From positions 1 through 44,115 of IMG/VR virus record IMGVR_UViG_3300027668_000031: DNA of 44,115 nucleotides; one strand, given 5' to 3'. Every line of letters begins with the position of its first letter. The first letter of the stretch is position 1. Source of the DNA: a virus. This document shows positions 35,399 through 42,044 of this stretch, in pieces. The position numbers and the translations under genes were made by a program. The notes beneath the pieces were generated by a model. The model searched no databases, was not told where the DNA came from, and saw only the letters and a list, made by a program, of their open reading frames with translations.

Positions 35399-35670
35399 TT
35401 GCTTCTCCCTTCTGCAAAACCTTTAAAAGTTTTTTGATCTTTAACTTCTTTAGGTTTTTCATTTAAAATATCTTCCTCCAATTGTATTCTAGTTAATATT
35501 TCAAAAGCGTCGAATATAGCTAATTTTTTAGTTGCGGCAGCATTTTTTAATCTATCAGCGCTTAAGTCGTCGTCTGAGTCTACAATCTTTTCTTTTGCTA
35601 CCTTAATTAGTTCTTCAACTGCTTTTTGTCCAGCTTGGATTATATTTTTTTTCGTTTCCTTTACATTCAT
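35395..35670 (-). CDS. Small terminase subunit candidate
   Basis: The 91-residue protein is helical and ends in an ATGA overlap with terL. A conserved-looking core, DDLSADRLKNAAATKKLAIFDAFEIL, occurs from memory in small proteins directly upstream of terminase genes in Bacteroidota phages. Small terminase subunits recognise phage DNA and hold the motor. It is short for that role and has no obvious helix-turn-helix, so it may be only part of the recognition machinery. Its start lies 56 bases inside the preceding gene. Confidence 0.55.
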   Translation of the reverse strand: MNVKETKKNIIQAGQKAVEELIKVAKEKIVDSDDDLSADRLKNAAATKKLAIFDAFEILTRIQLEEDILNEKPKEVKDQKTFKGFAEGRSK

Positions 35671-36220
35671 GGATTACGGCTATATTATTTGATTTCATAC
35701 AATAGAGTCTATCTTCTCCAATAACAAATTCAAATTCTGAATCTGGAGAAAAACTCACTAAATCACCAACGTTAACTTTTTTGCTTTTTAAAGAGTTATT
35801 ACAGTATTTTACTATACCTAATAACTCTTTTTCTTTTAAGTTGCTTAAAGTTGAAGTATCTTGCACTGGTGACACAAAACAGTAGTTTAAATTACATTCT
35901 AGTTCATTATTTCTTTTGTATAAGTATATTTGACTTGGAGAACAAAAATATAAATCATCTTTAAAGTAAGTTGAACCATTTCTTTCTTTACCTTTAGTGT
36001 CATACCATCTTCTAAAAATATTGTGATGAATATAAACTTCATCACCTATTTTAATTTCAGTACTATTATGATGTGGCTCAGAAACAATTAAAGCTTTTTT
36101 ACTTACAAAAACGTGACTCTCTATTTTAGTGTTTAAAATAAGTTCTTTGTCTTGAAATTTAATTTTATTGTCGTATCTGTAATTTAAAGGTTTTACTATA
36201 AAGTCGTATAAAGATTTCAT
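35615..36220 (-). CDS. Protein with two GroES-like beta-barrel repeats
   Basis: This 201-residue protein appears to hold two copies of a GroES-type fold. Copy 1 is about residues 24-102, with KIGDEVYIHHN then DLYFCSPSQIYLY. Copy 2 is about 111-183, with GIVKYCNNS, VNVGDLVSF and DRLYCMKSNNIAVI. The pattern 'GD-V-x-hydrophobic ... LY-x-hydrophobic ... I' matches the end of co-chaperonins. A conserved-looking tail KKYNPSWTKSS follows. The gene precedes the terminase genes. It may be a structural barrel or an extra co-chaperonin for the phage GroEL. It lacks an obvious GG-hydrophobic mobile loop, so binding to GroEL is doubtful. Confidence 0.6.
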   Translation of the reverse strand: MKSLYDFIVKPLNYRYDNKIKFQDKELILNTKIESHVFVSKKALIVSEPHHNSTEIKIGDEVYIHHNIFRRWYDTKGKERNGSTYFKDDLYFCSPSQIYLYKRNNELECNLNYCFVSPVQDTSTLSNLKEKELLGIVKYCNNSLKSKKVNVGDLVSFSPDSEFEFVIGEDRLYCMKSNNIAVIHECKGNEKKYNPSWTKSS

Positions 36221-36447
36221 TAATAAGTTAAATCATACTCTATAGATACTGCCATATTTGAATTAAATTTTTTCCAAGGTATTACTTCTTCATCTTTTTT
36301 AATGAATATATTGTAAGAATCATCTTCATCGTTATGCATTATATTACATATAACATGACCGCCGTACACTTGTTGACTTAATTGATAGTGCATTGCTTCA
36401 TTTTTGTAATCAGCGCCTATACTTATTTTTCTAATTAAATTAGACAT
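36220..36447 (-). CDS. Conserved small protein, 75 residues
   Basis: The start overlaps the stop of the 78-residue gene by 8 bases, and the stop overlaps the next start by one base (TAATG). The sequence reads LIRKISIGADYKNEAMHYQLSQQVYGGH, then beta-like NIFIKKDEEVIPWKKFN and a SIEYDL tail. From memory, such proteins occur in flavobacterial phages beside terminase genes. The function is unknown. No metal-binding or membrane feature is seen. Confidence 0.6.
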   Translation of the reverse strand: MSNLIRKISIGADYKNEAMHYQLSQQVYGGHVICNIMHNDEDDSYNIFIKKDEEVIPWKKFNSNMAVSIEYDLTY

Positions 36448-36676
36448 CTTTTTTAGTTTCTATTTTAGTATATGATCCGTCTGTTAAATTAATATTTATT
36501 TGACCATATTCGGCTTCTAATAACTCTTTATAGTCTTCAATATCATTATTCAAAGGAGCAATAGCGTGTAAAATACCGTGTTTTTTAGTTTCTAAAAAAC
36601 CTATATCGTGCATTAATTCTGATAAATTTTTTTGTTGTTCTTGAATTAATAATAATTCTTCTTTTTTTATTTTCAT
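36440..36676 (-). CDS. Small coiled-coil protein, 78 residues
   Basis: About 60 residues of amphipathic helix (ELLLIQEQQKNLSELMHDIGFLETKK) lead to a short conserved-looking tail, AEYGQININLTDGSYTKI, which could form a beta hairpin. Proteins with an LE-YG-inInL-DG-Y ending are, from memory, frequent in marine phage genomes, with no assigned function. The ATG follows a tandem repeat leader, (AATCA)n, reading AATCAAATCAAATCAAATG at the start. Confidence 0.6.
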   Translation of the reverse strand: MKIKKEELLLIQEQQKNLSELMHDIGFLETKKHGILHAIAPLNNDIEDYKELLEAEYGQININLTDGSYTKIETKKDV

Positions 36677-36701
36677 TTGATTTGATTTGATTGTTTGTTT
36701 T

Positions 36702-37238
36702 TTAATATACTGCTAAAATATCATCACCACTAGTTAACTCTATAGCTAACATTGGGTGAGTAAATCCTACGTATTCTGTTGCTGGAACACTTTTAAAAGT
36801 TACAGCTGTTCCTGCTTCTGTTATTATTGATATATCTTGTGCTGATGTTTTATTATTATATATCATAGCTCCTCTTGACTCTGCCGTTAAATTAGACAAA
36901 GAATCAGCTGATATTATAACTTGAAAACCATCACCACCACCTGTTGCTGGACTAAGTATTATAGTTTCACCTACCTTAGCATCTCCTTTTGATATAAAAG
37001 TAAATCCCGTAACTAAACCCGCTGCTGATACTGCAGTTATATTACCAGATACACCTACATTACCTACGCCAGTTAAAGTATCACCTACGTCTGATGATTC
37101 ATAACTAGCTCCTCCGTTCCTTATTGTAAAATTCCAATATGGAGTTGTTGCTATTGCATCATGCCCAAAAACCCTTGGTTGAGCTGCTTCATTTCCTACT
37201 AAACCAGGTCGTTCGTTAAATGTGTTAAATCCTGCCAT
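36702..37238 (-). CDS. Beta-rich virion protein candidate with GxxY-type repeats
   Basis: The 178-residue protein is low in charge and rich in Gly, Thr, Ser, Val and Ile. It has GGASYESSDVGDTLTGVG and FISKGDAKVGETIILSP, two copies of the 'G-x-Y ... GD/GET-hydrophobic' repeat seen in phage decoration and fibre proteins. The 233-residue capsid-region protein (26880-27581) has a similar block. The end (AIELTSGDDILAVY) looks like another strand pair. It is far from the capsid gene, beside the holin gene, so it may be a head or fibre decoration expressed separately. Confidence 0.55.
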   Translation of the reverse strand: MAGFNTFNERPGLVGNEAAQPRVFGHDAIATTPYWNFTIRNGGASYESSDVGDTLTGVGNVGVSGNITAVSAAGLVTGFTFISKGDAKVGETIILSPATGGGDGFQVIISADSLSNLTAESRGAMIYNNKTSAQDISIITEAGTAVTFKSVPATEYVGFTHPMLAIELTSGDDILAVY

Positions 37239-37239
37239 T

Positions 37240-37686
37240 TTATTTATTTATTTTTGTAATTTTTTCAGCACCACGACTACCGAAGTATGCTACGTAAACT
37301 GTTATTAATAAAGCTTCCATTAAAGAAACCCATCCTGTTTTTATTTCTAATAATACTGTTGAATCTAGTATTACAAATATTGTCATAGATAATGTTAGAT
37401 ATATTAAAGTTATAGGCCTAGTGTTTTTAGAAAGCCACGAATCACTTTTCATATCGCTTTTCCATCGATTAGAAACCTCTTTAAGTTCAGTTATATCCTG
37501 CTCTATAAGCTTCATAGCTTGTTCTTTATCAACGGCCTTAATCTTATTATCACTTGATATAAGATTTTTTACTACACCAAGCGTCCCTTTATCAGGAAGT
37601 ACATCTCCAATAGCTTGCAATACTCTAGGCGCCTTGCTTGATAAAAAAATACCTATTTTAGTTTCTTTAAATGTTTTCTTTTCCAT
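37240..37686 (-). CDS. Holin, 3TM / superfamily III type
   Basis: Holins make timed holes in the inner membrane so that the amidase can reach the cell wall. The N-terminal 80 residues are soluble and helical. The SDSWLSKNTRPITLIYL segment and the final YFGSRGAEKI are hallmarks, from memory, of the GTA-type 3TM holin family. Two clear hydrophobic helices are visible, about 91-108 and 117-136. The gene begins in a TAATG overlap with the previous stop and lies in the lysis region with the amidase and spanin-like protein. Confidence 0.8.
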   Translation of the reverse strand: MEKKTFKETKIGIFLSSKAPRVLQAIGDVLPDKGTLGVVKNLISSDNKIKAVDKEQAMKLIEQDITELKEVSNRWKSDMKSDSWLSKNTRPITLIYLTLSMTIFVILDSTVLLEIKTGWVSLMEALLITVYVAYFGSRGAEKITKINK

Positions 37687-38900
37687 TAAAAATCAAATGT
37701 TTTGGTTTGTAGTGCTTTGTATTTTTTTGCGTATTCATCACCATAATTTCCAGCGGCTTCTTGATCTAATTTAGCTATTGCTTTTATTTTTAACTTTTCT
37801 TGAGTGGTTGTTCCTTTATAAACTTGTGGATAATTAGATTTTAAATCTTTAAGAGATGTTGATCTTTTTTCAAACTCACTATTTCTTTTAGAGGTATTTG
37901 TACCATACATATTTGTAGCTATAGAACCATCATATGTATACCCATCAGGATTTGCAGCTTTCAATGCTTTCATTTCTTTTATGGAAGTTGTACCTCCTCC
38001 ACCAATCGGTGATTTAGATTTATCAAATTCAGATTTTGTGAATCTTATGTTATTCATTTTCTCCACCATAGTTTCACCTTCTAAATCATCCCAGACCTGA
38101 TTAGGCAACATTTTAAGATTTGTATTACCTCCTGGAGATTCGTAATTTATTTCTGTTCCTTTTTCAGGAGGATTATCCATCATTTCTTTGAAATAATTAT
38201 ATTCCGATTTAAATTTATCTTTTTCTTTATTAACAGCATTCATACTGTTCTTTATTCCTTGATTGAAATCATCTACAGACTGACCACCTTTTTCTTTATA
38301 TTTTTGGGTATTTGCAAATAATTTGTCGTCGTCAAAGTTGGCTACATTACCTCTTTCGTTTAATTTAGTATATTCAGAACCTTGGTAATTTTTTGTTCTA
38401 TTTTTGTAATTAGTAATAAAAGCTCCTTTTTCAGTGTCGTAAGTGTAGAAACTACCATTGTAAGGCGGTGGAGTTGATATGTTTTGATCGTTTACAGGTT
38501 CTTTATGTAATGGAGATTTATTTATTAATCCTTTATTCATTAGCGCTGAATAAGGATTTGAATTTCCTCTTGAACCTTCTAGTTTGAATTTGTTATTATT
38601 TTTAGCTTTGCTGTAAGCTTCTTTTTCCCACGGCAGGTTCTTAGCTCCTTCATCCATTGATTTCCTTGAATACTCTTTACCTTTCCATATAACTTTATTA
38701 TCATTATAATCTAAATCACCTCTTTTCATTTGGTCTAAATGTACAGCTTCGTGATCTACTATATCTTTTATTTGTTTAGGATCTGTAACGTCTTTGTTTA
38801 TGTGTATGCTTCCATCTTTATTAGCCTTACCTAAAACACCTTCTTCCATATCAACTTTAATAATAGGAGAATTAAATGGATTACTTTTCTGTTTGTACAT
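37686..38900 (-). CDS. HExxH zincin-like protein of the lysis region
   Basis: The first 100 residues look like a small metallopeptidase: IVDHEAVHLDQM gives H50, E51 and H54 of an HExxH zinc site, and LPWEKEAY at about 89-95 offers E92 or E94 as third ligand. The remaining 300 residues are Lys/Asn-rich and probably disordered or extended, with KSPLHKEP near residue 130. Possible roles are cutting capsid or scaffold parts, or a virion-borne peptidase acting on the host. The association with holin and amidase genes is positional. Activity is not shown. Confidence 0.65.
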   Translation of the reverse strand: MYKQKSNPFNSPIIKVDMEEGVLGKANKDGSIHINKDVTDPKQIKDIVDHEAVHLDQMKRGDLDYNDNKVIWKGKEYSRKSMDEGAKNLPWEKEAYSKAKNNNKFKLEGSRGNSNPYSALMNKGLINKSPLHKEPVNDQNISTPPPYNGSFYTYDTEKGAFITNYKNRTKNYQGSEYTKLNERGNVANFDDDKLFANTQKYKEKGGQSVDDFNQGIKNSMNAVNKEKDKFKSEYNYFKEMMDNPPEKGTEINYESPGGNTNLKMLPNQVWDDLEGETMVEKMNNIRFTKSEFDKSKSPIGGGGTTSIKEMKALKAANPDGYTYDGSIATNMYGTNTSKRNSEFEKRSTSLKDLKSNYPQVYKGTTTQEKLKIKAIAKLDQEAAGNYGDEYAKKYKALQTKTFDF

Positions 38901-39039
38901 TTTTATACGGAAATTTTATGTTTAATTGTTCTTGGCGTTTATTACAATTGCATTTACTAAAAGTAATTTCAACTGCTTTTTTTATGCCTGTAAATTCAGT
39001 AAATTTAGCAATACTATCACCTAAACCTTTGCTTTTCAT
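38881..39039 (-). CDS. Small conserved protein with CxC, 52 residues
   Basis: The ATG lies in a TAATG overlap with the spanin-like gene, and the end overlaps the HExxH gene by 20 bases. It reads MKSKGLGDSIAKFTEFTGIKK, then CNCNKRQEQLNIKFPY. The GLGD-x-I ... TGI-K ... C-x-C ... R ... LN-x-FPY pattern is, from memory, a common small protein of Bacteroidota and crAss-like phages. The two cysteines could bind metal. Function unknown; the position suggests lysis or virion assembly. Confidence 0.7.
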   Translation of the reverse strand: MKSKGLGDSIAKFTEFTGIKKAVEITFSKCNCNKRQEQLNIKFPYKNVQTEK

Positions 39040-39395
39040 TACTTACGTTTTTTAGATTTTAAATCTCTAAGTTGTTTAGCTAACTCATCTAGTTTACCAT
39101 CTGTTTTTGTACCATCTTTTACTAACGTAGACAATACTTTTATTTCTTCAGATAATATACTATTCATCTCTTCAATCATACTAACCTTTTCTTTTAATTC
39201 AGTTATATTAATATGATTCCACTTTTCTTTAAGATCGTACTCTAATCTTTTAACTTCTACTGGTGGTAAGGTTTTTGCTAATTGTATATCTTCTTGTAGT
39301 GTATAATACATACCAACTAAAGTTGTTGTTAACATGATTATACCTATTACTGTTTTTATATCAATTTTAAATTCGGTGTTTTCAGATATTTTCAT
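39039..39395 (-). CDS. Inner-membrane spanin-like protein with coiled coil
   Basis: I place the start at ATG 39395 (MKISENTEFK) rather than 39443, because the longer form overlaps the amidase by 62 bases and adds an unlikely N-terminus; the shorter overlap is 14 bases. The 118-residue protein has one hydrophobic helix (about residues 13-32, VIGIIMLTTTLVGMYYTL) and a long charged coiled coil (EYDLKEKWNHINITELKEKVSMIEEM). This is the topology of an i-spanin such as Rz, which links inner and outer membranes at lysis. No outer-membrane partner with a lipobox was found. Confidence 0.6.
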   Translation of the reverse strand: MKISENTEFKIDIKTVIGIIMLTTTLVGMYYTLQEDIQLAKTLPPVEVKRLEYDLKEKWNHINITELKEKVSMIEEMNSILSEEIKVLSTLVKDGTKTDGKLDELAKQLRDLKSKKRK

Positions 39396-39795
39396 ACTCC
39401 TCTGTTGCATCAAAAGATGGGCATGCTTTAGCAGCAAACTCATTATGTGAATAAATCATTGACTCTGGATACATGGCTTTAAGTGTTTTAAGCACATGTA
39501 AGAGACTTTCTTTCTGTTCTTGTGTTCTAGTATCCTTCGGAGTCTTACCATCTGCTTCAACGCCTCCACAATAGCATATTCCTACGCTGTTCCTGTTATG
39601 TGATTTGCAATGAGCTCCGACACGATCTATATCTCTACCTTTTTTTATAGTTCCGTCTAATTCGACATAGAAATGATAGCCAATGTCGCTCCATCCTCTA
39701 GAATTAACATGCCAGTCTTTAATTGTTTCAACAGGCACGTGTTGTCCTTCTCTAGTGGCGGAGCAATGTATTATAATTTCTTTTATATTCCTCAT
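39382..39795 (-). CDS. N-acetylmuramoyl-L-alanine amidase (T7 lysozyme type)
   Basis: This endolysin cuts the amide bond between muramic acid and the peptide in peptidoglycan. It has the Amidase_2/PGRP fold with a zinc site formed by H10, H117 and C125, plus catalytic Y40 and K123, equivalent to T7 lysozyme H17, H122, C130, Y46 and K128. The length (137) is close to T7 lysozyme (151). In T7 this protein also binds and inhibits the phage RNA polymerase; no such polymerase is seen here. It overlaps its neighbours on both sides by 4-14 bases. Confidence 0.92.
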   Translation of the reverse strand: MRNIKEIIIHCSATREGQHVPVETIKDWHVNSRGWSDIGYHFYVELDGTIKKGRDIDRVGAHCKSHNRNSVGICYCGGVEADGKTPKDTRTQEQKESLLHVLKTLKAMYPESMIYSHNEFAAKACPSFDATEEYENI

Positions 39796-39941
39796 TTTTT
39801 TCTATGTAGTAACATCCATTTATGAATAGTATAACCTATCGTTAAACCTAACAATAGTAATTCTAGCATTGGCTCTACCCAGTTTAAAGTGGCTAAAGCA
39901 AATGAAGAAGCATTTAGTAAATACAACTTCAAATCCTCCAT
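39792..39941 (-). CDS. Small membrane protein, 49 residues
   Basis: The 49-residue ORF ends in an ATGA overlap with the amidase start. It contains a membrane helix (about residues 24-38, EPMLELLLLGLTIGY) and a basic end (HKWMLLHRKK), with a shorter hydrophobic N-terminus. This suggests an inner-membrane protein with its C-terminus in the cytoplasm. From memory, similar tiny proteins are found next to lysis genes in aquatic phages. It may be a holin accessory or antiholin; this is positional inference. A GTG six bases upstream is an alternative start. Confidence 0.6.
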   Translation of the reverse strand: MEDLKLYLLNASSFALATLNWVEPMLELLLLGLTIGYTIHKWMLLHRKK

Positions 39942-39946
39942 ATCCA

Positions 39947-40117
39947 CTATCTATTAGCGTTTAAAACTGCGTTACCTTTATAAGGTATGTTGTCTATAGA
40001 TTTTAACATTGGTGTTATTGTAGAGTTATTAGATAACATTACTCTAGTCCCTAAAACACCACATCCGCATTCTAGTTTTACTCCTGCTGGTTTTTGTTTT
40101 TCTCCGTAACTTGGCAT
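39947..40117 (-). CDS. Small conserved protein with CGC motif, 56 residues
   Basis: ATG 40117 follows AAAATT, and the gene is 4 bases from the 405-residue gene and 5 bases from the membrane gene. It reads MPSYGEKQKPAGVKLECGCGVLGTRV, then ITPMLKSIDNIPYKGNAVL. The CGCG pair is the only striking motif. It is likely soluble and folded despite its size. Function unknown; no family recognised. Confidence 0.6.
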   Translation of the reverse strand: MPSYGEKQKPAGVKLECGCGVLGTRVMLSNNSTITPMLKSIDNIPYKGNAVLNANR

Positions 40118-40121
40118 AATT

Positions 40122-41339
40122 TTATTTTTTAAATTTACTTAAAGTTTTAGCTAAATTAGCTCTTTGTTGTGTTTTTTTGCCGTACTTTCCATCAGCAGCA
40201 GCATTTAATTTACTTTTTGGTATTTTTTCTCCTTGAGGAACTCCTAAATCTTTGTGTAGTTGACCTGGTTTTTTAATAGCTCCTTTTATCCAGTTTTTTT
40301 TTTGTAATGGAGTTTTAACTCTATCTACTTTATCACCAATCCTATTTGCATAATCTTTATTAGATATTTTATTTTTAGTATATGTAGTGCTAGGAACCAT
40401 GTTAGGAGTTCCATCGGCTTTAGTTCCAATATTTTCCATAGTTGTTTTACCAGGTCTCATTTCATAACTAACAGTGTCTTTTTTATCAAGACTTATAGAT
40501 TGAGCTAGTGGATACGCGGATTTAGCTGGAGTTAGTTTTCCCCTTTTCTGGCTGTAAGCCATTTTTGCCTTTTTTGGTGGATCTATATCTATATTAAAAG
40601 GCGATGGTTGATCTCCAGGCATAATAGAATTGTCCATTGTAGGGTTTGTATTAGCTTGACCTACTTGAGCTAAACCACTAAACATTTGAGCTTGATTGTC
40701 TTGTTGAGCAGATATTTTAGAAGGATCTTGATAATTAGTTGGATCGTTTATTAAAACATTTGAATTAACAGGTCGACCAGCTCTACTTGGTGGGTTCTGA
40801 TTTACCAACATTGGATCTTGCATATCAGCTTGTTGTGGAGGTGGCATTGATCCTGCATCTCCTTGAACAGCTAAAGTATTAGGATTTACATATTTCAAGG
40901 CTGAACCTTCAAAATCTTCTTGTGTCATATTTGTATTGTTTATTAAGTTAGTTTTTTTTAGAGATTTTCTTTCAATTAAATTAGCAGTTTTATTATTTTG
41001 CTTATTTATGTCTTTAGCTAATGGTATTGCTTTTTTTATTTGTTGTCTACTAGCTCTACCTTCATCTTTAGCTACTTTAGTATCTATTCTTGATTGAATC
41101 TTTTGTTCTTTAAATCTAGTTTTAGCGTTGTTAAGTTTTTTGTTAAGTCTAGGTTGATAAACCTTGCTTTCTTTAGTTAATTGCGCTGCAGTTGGATTAC
41201 CAGTACTGCTAGATCCAGAAACAGTGCTGTCTGTATTTAAACTCTCAAAAGTAATAGGCATTAAAGTAGTTTTAGCAAAATTTGCTTTCGCAAATTTAGG
41301 ATCTGAATATGCGTTATTAAGTGGACTAATTTTTTTCAT
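40122..41339 (-). CDS. Basic disordered protein with C-terminal LHKDLGVP module
   Basis: This 405-residue protein starts MKKISPLNNAY and is mostly disordered: Gln/Lys/Asn/Pro-rich with no stable domain in residues 50-350. The end (about 360-405) is a compact module, LHKDLGVPQGEKIPKSKL followed by a RANLAKTLSK helix. From memory, this short module is appended to unrelated proteins of many marine phages and may direct virion packaging or protein contact. It is 1 base after the winged-helix gene, so expression is coupled. Role unknown; a virion protein is likely. Confidence 0.65.
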   Translation of the reverse strand: MKKISPLNNAYSDPKFAKANFAKTTLMPITFESLNTDSTVSGSSSTGNPTAAQLTKESKVYQPRLNKKLNNAKTRFKEQKIQSRIDTKVAKDEGRASRQQIKKAIPLAKDINKQNNKTANLIERKSLKKTNLINNTNMTQEDFEGSALKYVNPNTLAVQGDAGSMPPPQQADMQDPMLVNQNPPSRAGRPVNSNVLINDPTNYQDPSKISAQQDNQAQMFSGLAQVGQANTNPTMDNSIMPGDQPSPFNIDIDPPKKAKMAYSQKRGKLTPAKSAYPLAQSISLDKKDTVSYEMRPGKTTMENIGTKADGTPNMVPSTTYTKNKISNKDYANRIGDKVDRVKTPLQKKNWIKGAIKKPGQLHKDLGVPQGEKIPKSKLNAAADGKYGKKTQQRANLAKTLSKFKK

Positions 41340-41340
41340 G

Positions 41341-41787
41341 TTATCTTTTTTTATCTTTATTTAAATCTATAATAGATTTATACAATACTTTATCCATATA
41401 TGTTTTTTTATTCATTATGCTGTTAGTTCTAGAATTTATTGATATATCTTCTTCTCCTAAAATTATTCTATAAACTCTAGAAAGCAATTGTTTAAATTTT
41501 AATGAAGTCTTATATATGTGATATTTTTGAGTTGTTCTATTTCTTTTTCTCCAAACTACTATCCAGTCTTCTTGTAGTAACCTACTCCATCTTCTATTAT
41601 CCCAACTGTAAGAATAACAACCGTCTTTAAAATCTTGTTTGTTAAAGTATTGTAAGGAGTCTAAATATATTAATAATTCAAAATCAGCTTCTCTTATATT
41701 GTAATTCCTATTAATCCATTTTCTTATTATTCTATAGTGTTTAAATAGATTTAATTCTTTTAGATCATTAGAATTTAATTTCCTCAT
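41341..41787 (-). CDS. Winged-helix-like conserved protein
   Basis: The 148-residue protein has a helical first half (YRIIRKWINRNYNIREADFELLIYLDSL) followed by a strand-rich basic part (SWDNRRWSRLLQEDWIVVWRKRN, TTQKYHIYK), then a helix and a conserved-looking RVYRIILGEEDISINSRTN tail. The order helix, helix, recognition-like helix, wing strands suggests a winged-helix DNA-binding domain. It is widespread, from memory, in flavobacterial phages. Coupled to GroES by ATGA and followed by late genes, it could be a late-gene regulator. DNA targets are unknown. Confidence 0.65.
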   Translation of the reverse strand: MRKLNSNDLKELNLFKHYRIIRKWINRNYNIREADFELLIYLDSLQYFNKQDFKDGCYSYSWDNRRWSRLLQEDWIVVWRKRNRTTQKYHIYKTSLKFKQLLSRVYRIILGEEDISINSRTNSIMNKKTYMDKVLYKSIIDLNKDKKR

Positions 41788-42044
41788 AAAACAACAACTA
41801 CATCCATATCTTTAATAACATGAAGATTTTCTTTATCTGAATCTATTTTAAATCCAGCATGCCTGTCATAATATATTTTATCGTTATTTTCAATAAATTT
41901 AACTTCAGAACCAACACTAACTACTACCGCTTCCCTGTATCTAATATCTTCTCTGTCGTTTTCGCCTAGAATTAAACCACCCTCTGTTTTTTGGGTGGTT
42001 TTATTTTCTTTTTTAATTATTATATACCTTCCTACTGCTTTCAT
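41784..42044 (-). CDS. groES: GroES co-chaperonin
   Basis: This 86-residue protein is slightly shorter than E. coli GroES (97). It has the mobile loop (NKTTQKTEGGLIL) with a Gly-Gly pair and a hydrophobic tripeptide LIL, which corresponds to the GroEL-binding IVL. The C-terminal half has YYDRHAGFKI and HVIKDMDVVVVL, typical of the barrel edge. It overlaps groEL by ATGA and the winged-helix gene by 4 bases. A 9-bp inverted repeat lies inside the mobile loop coding region. It would cap the phage GroEL to fold capsid or tail proteins. Confidence 0.85.
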   Translation of the reverse strand: MKAVGRYIIIKKENKTTQKTEGGLILGENDREDIRYREAVVVSVGSEVKFIENNDKIYYDRHAGFKIDSDKENLHVIKDMDVVVVL

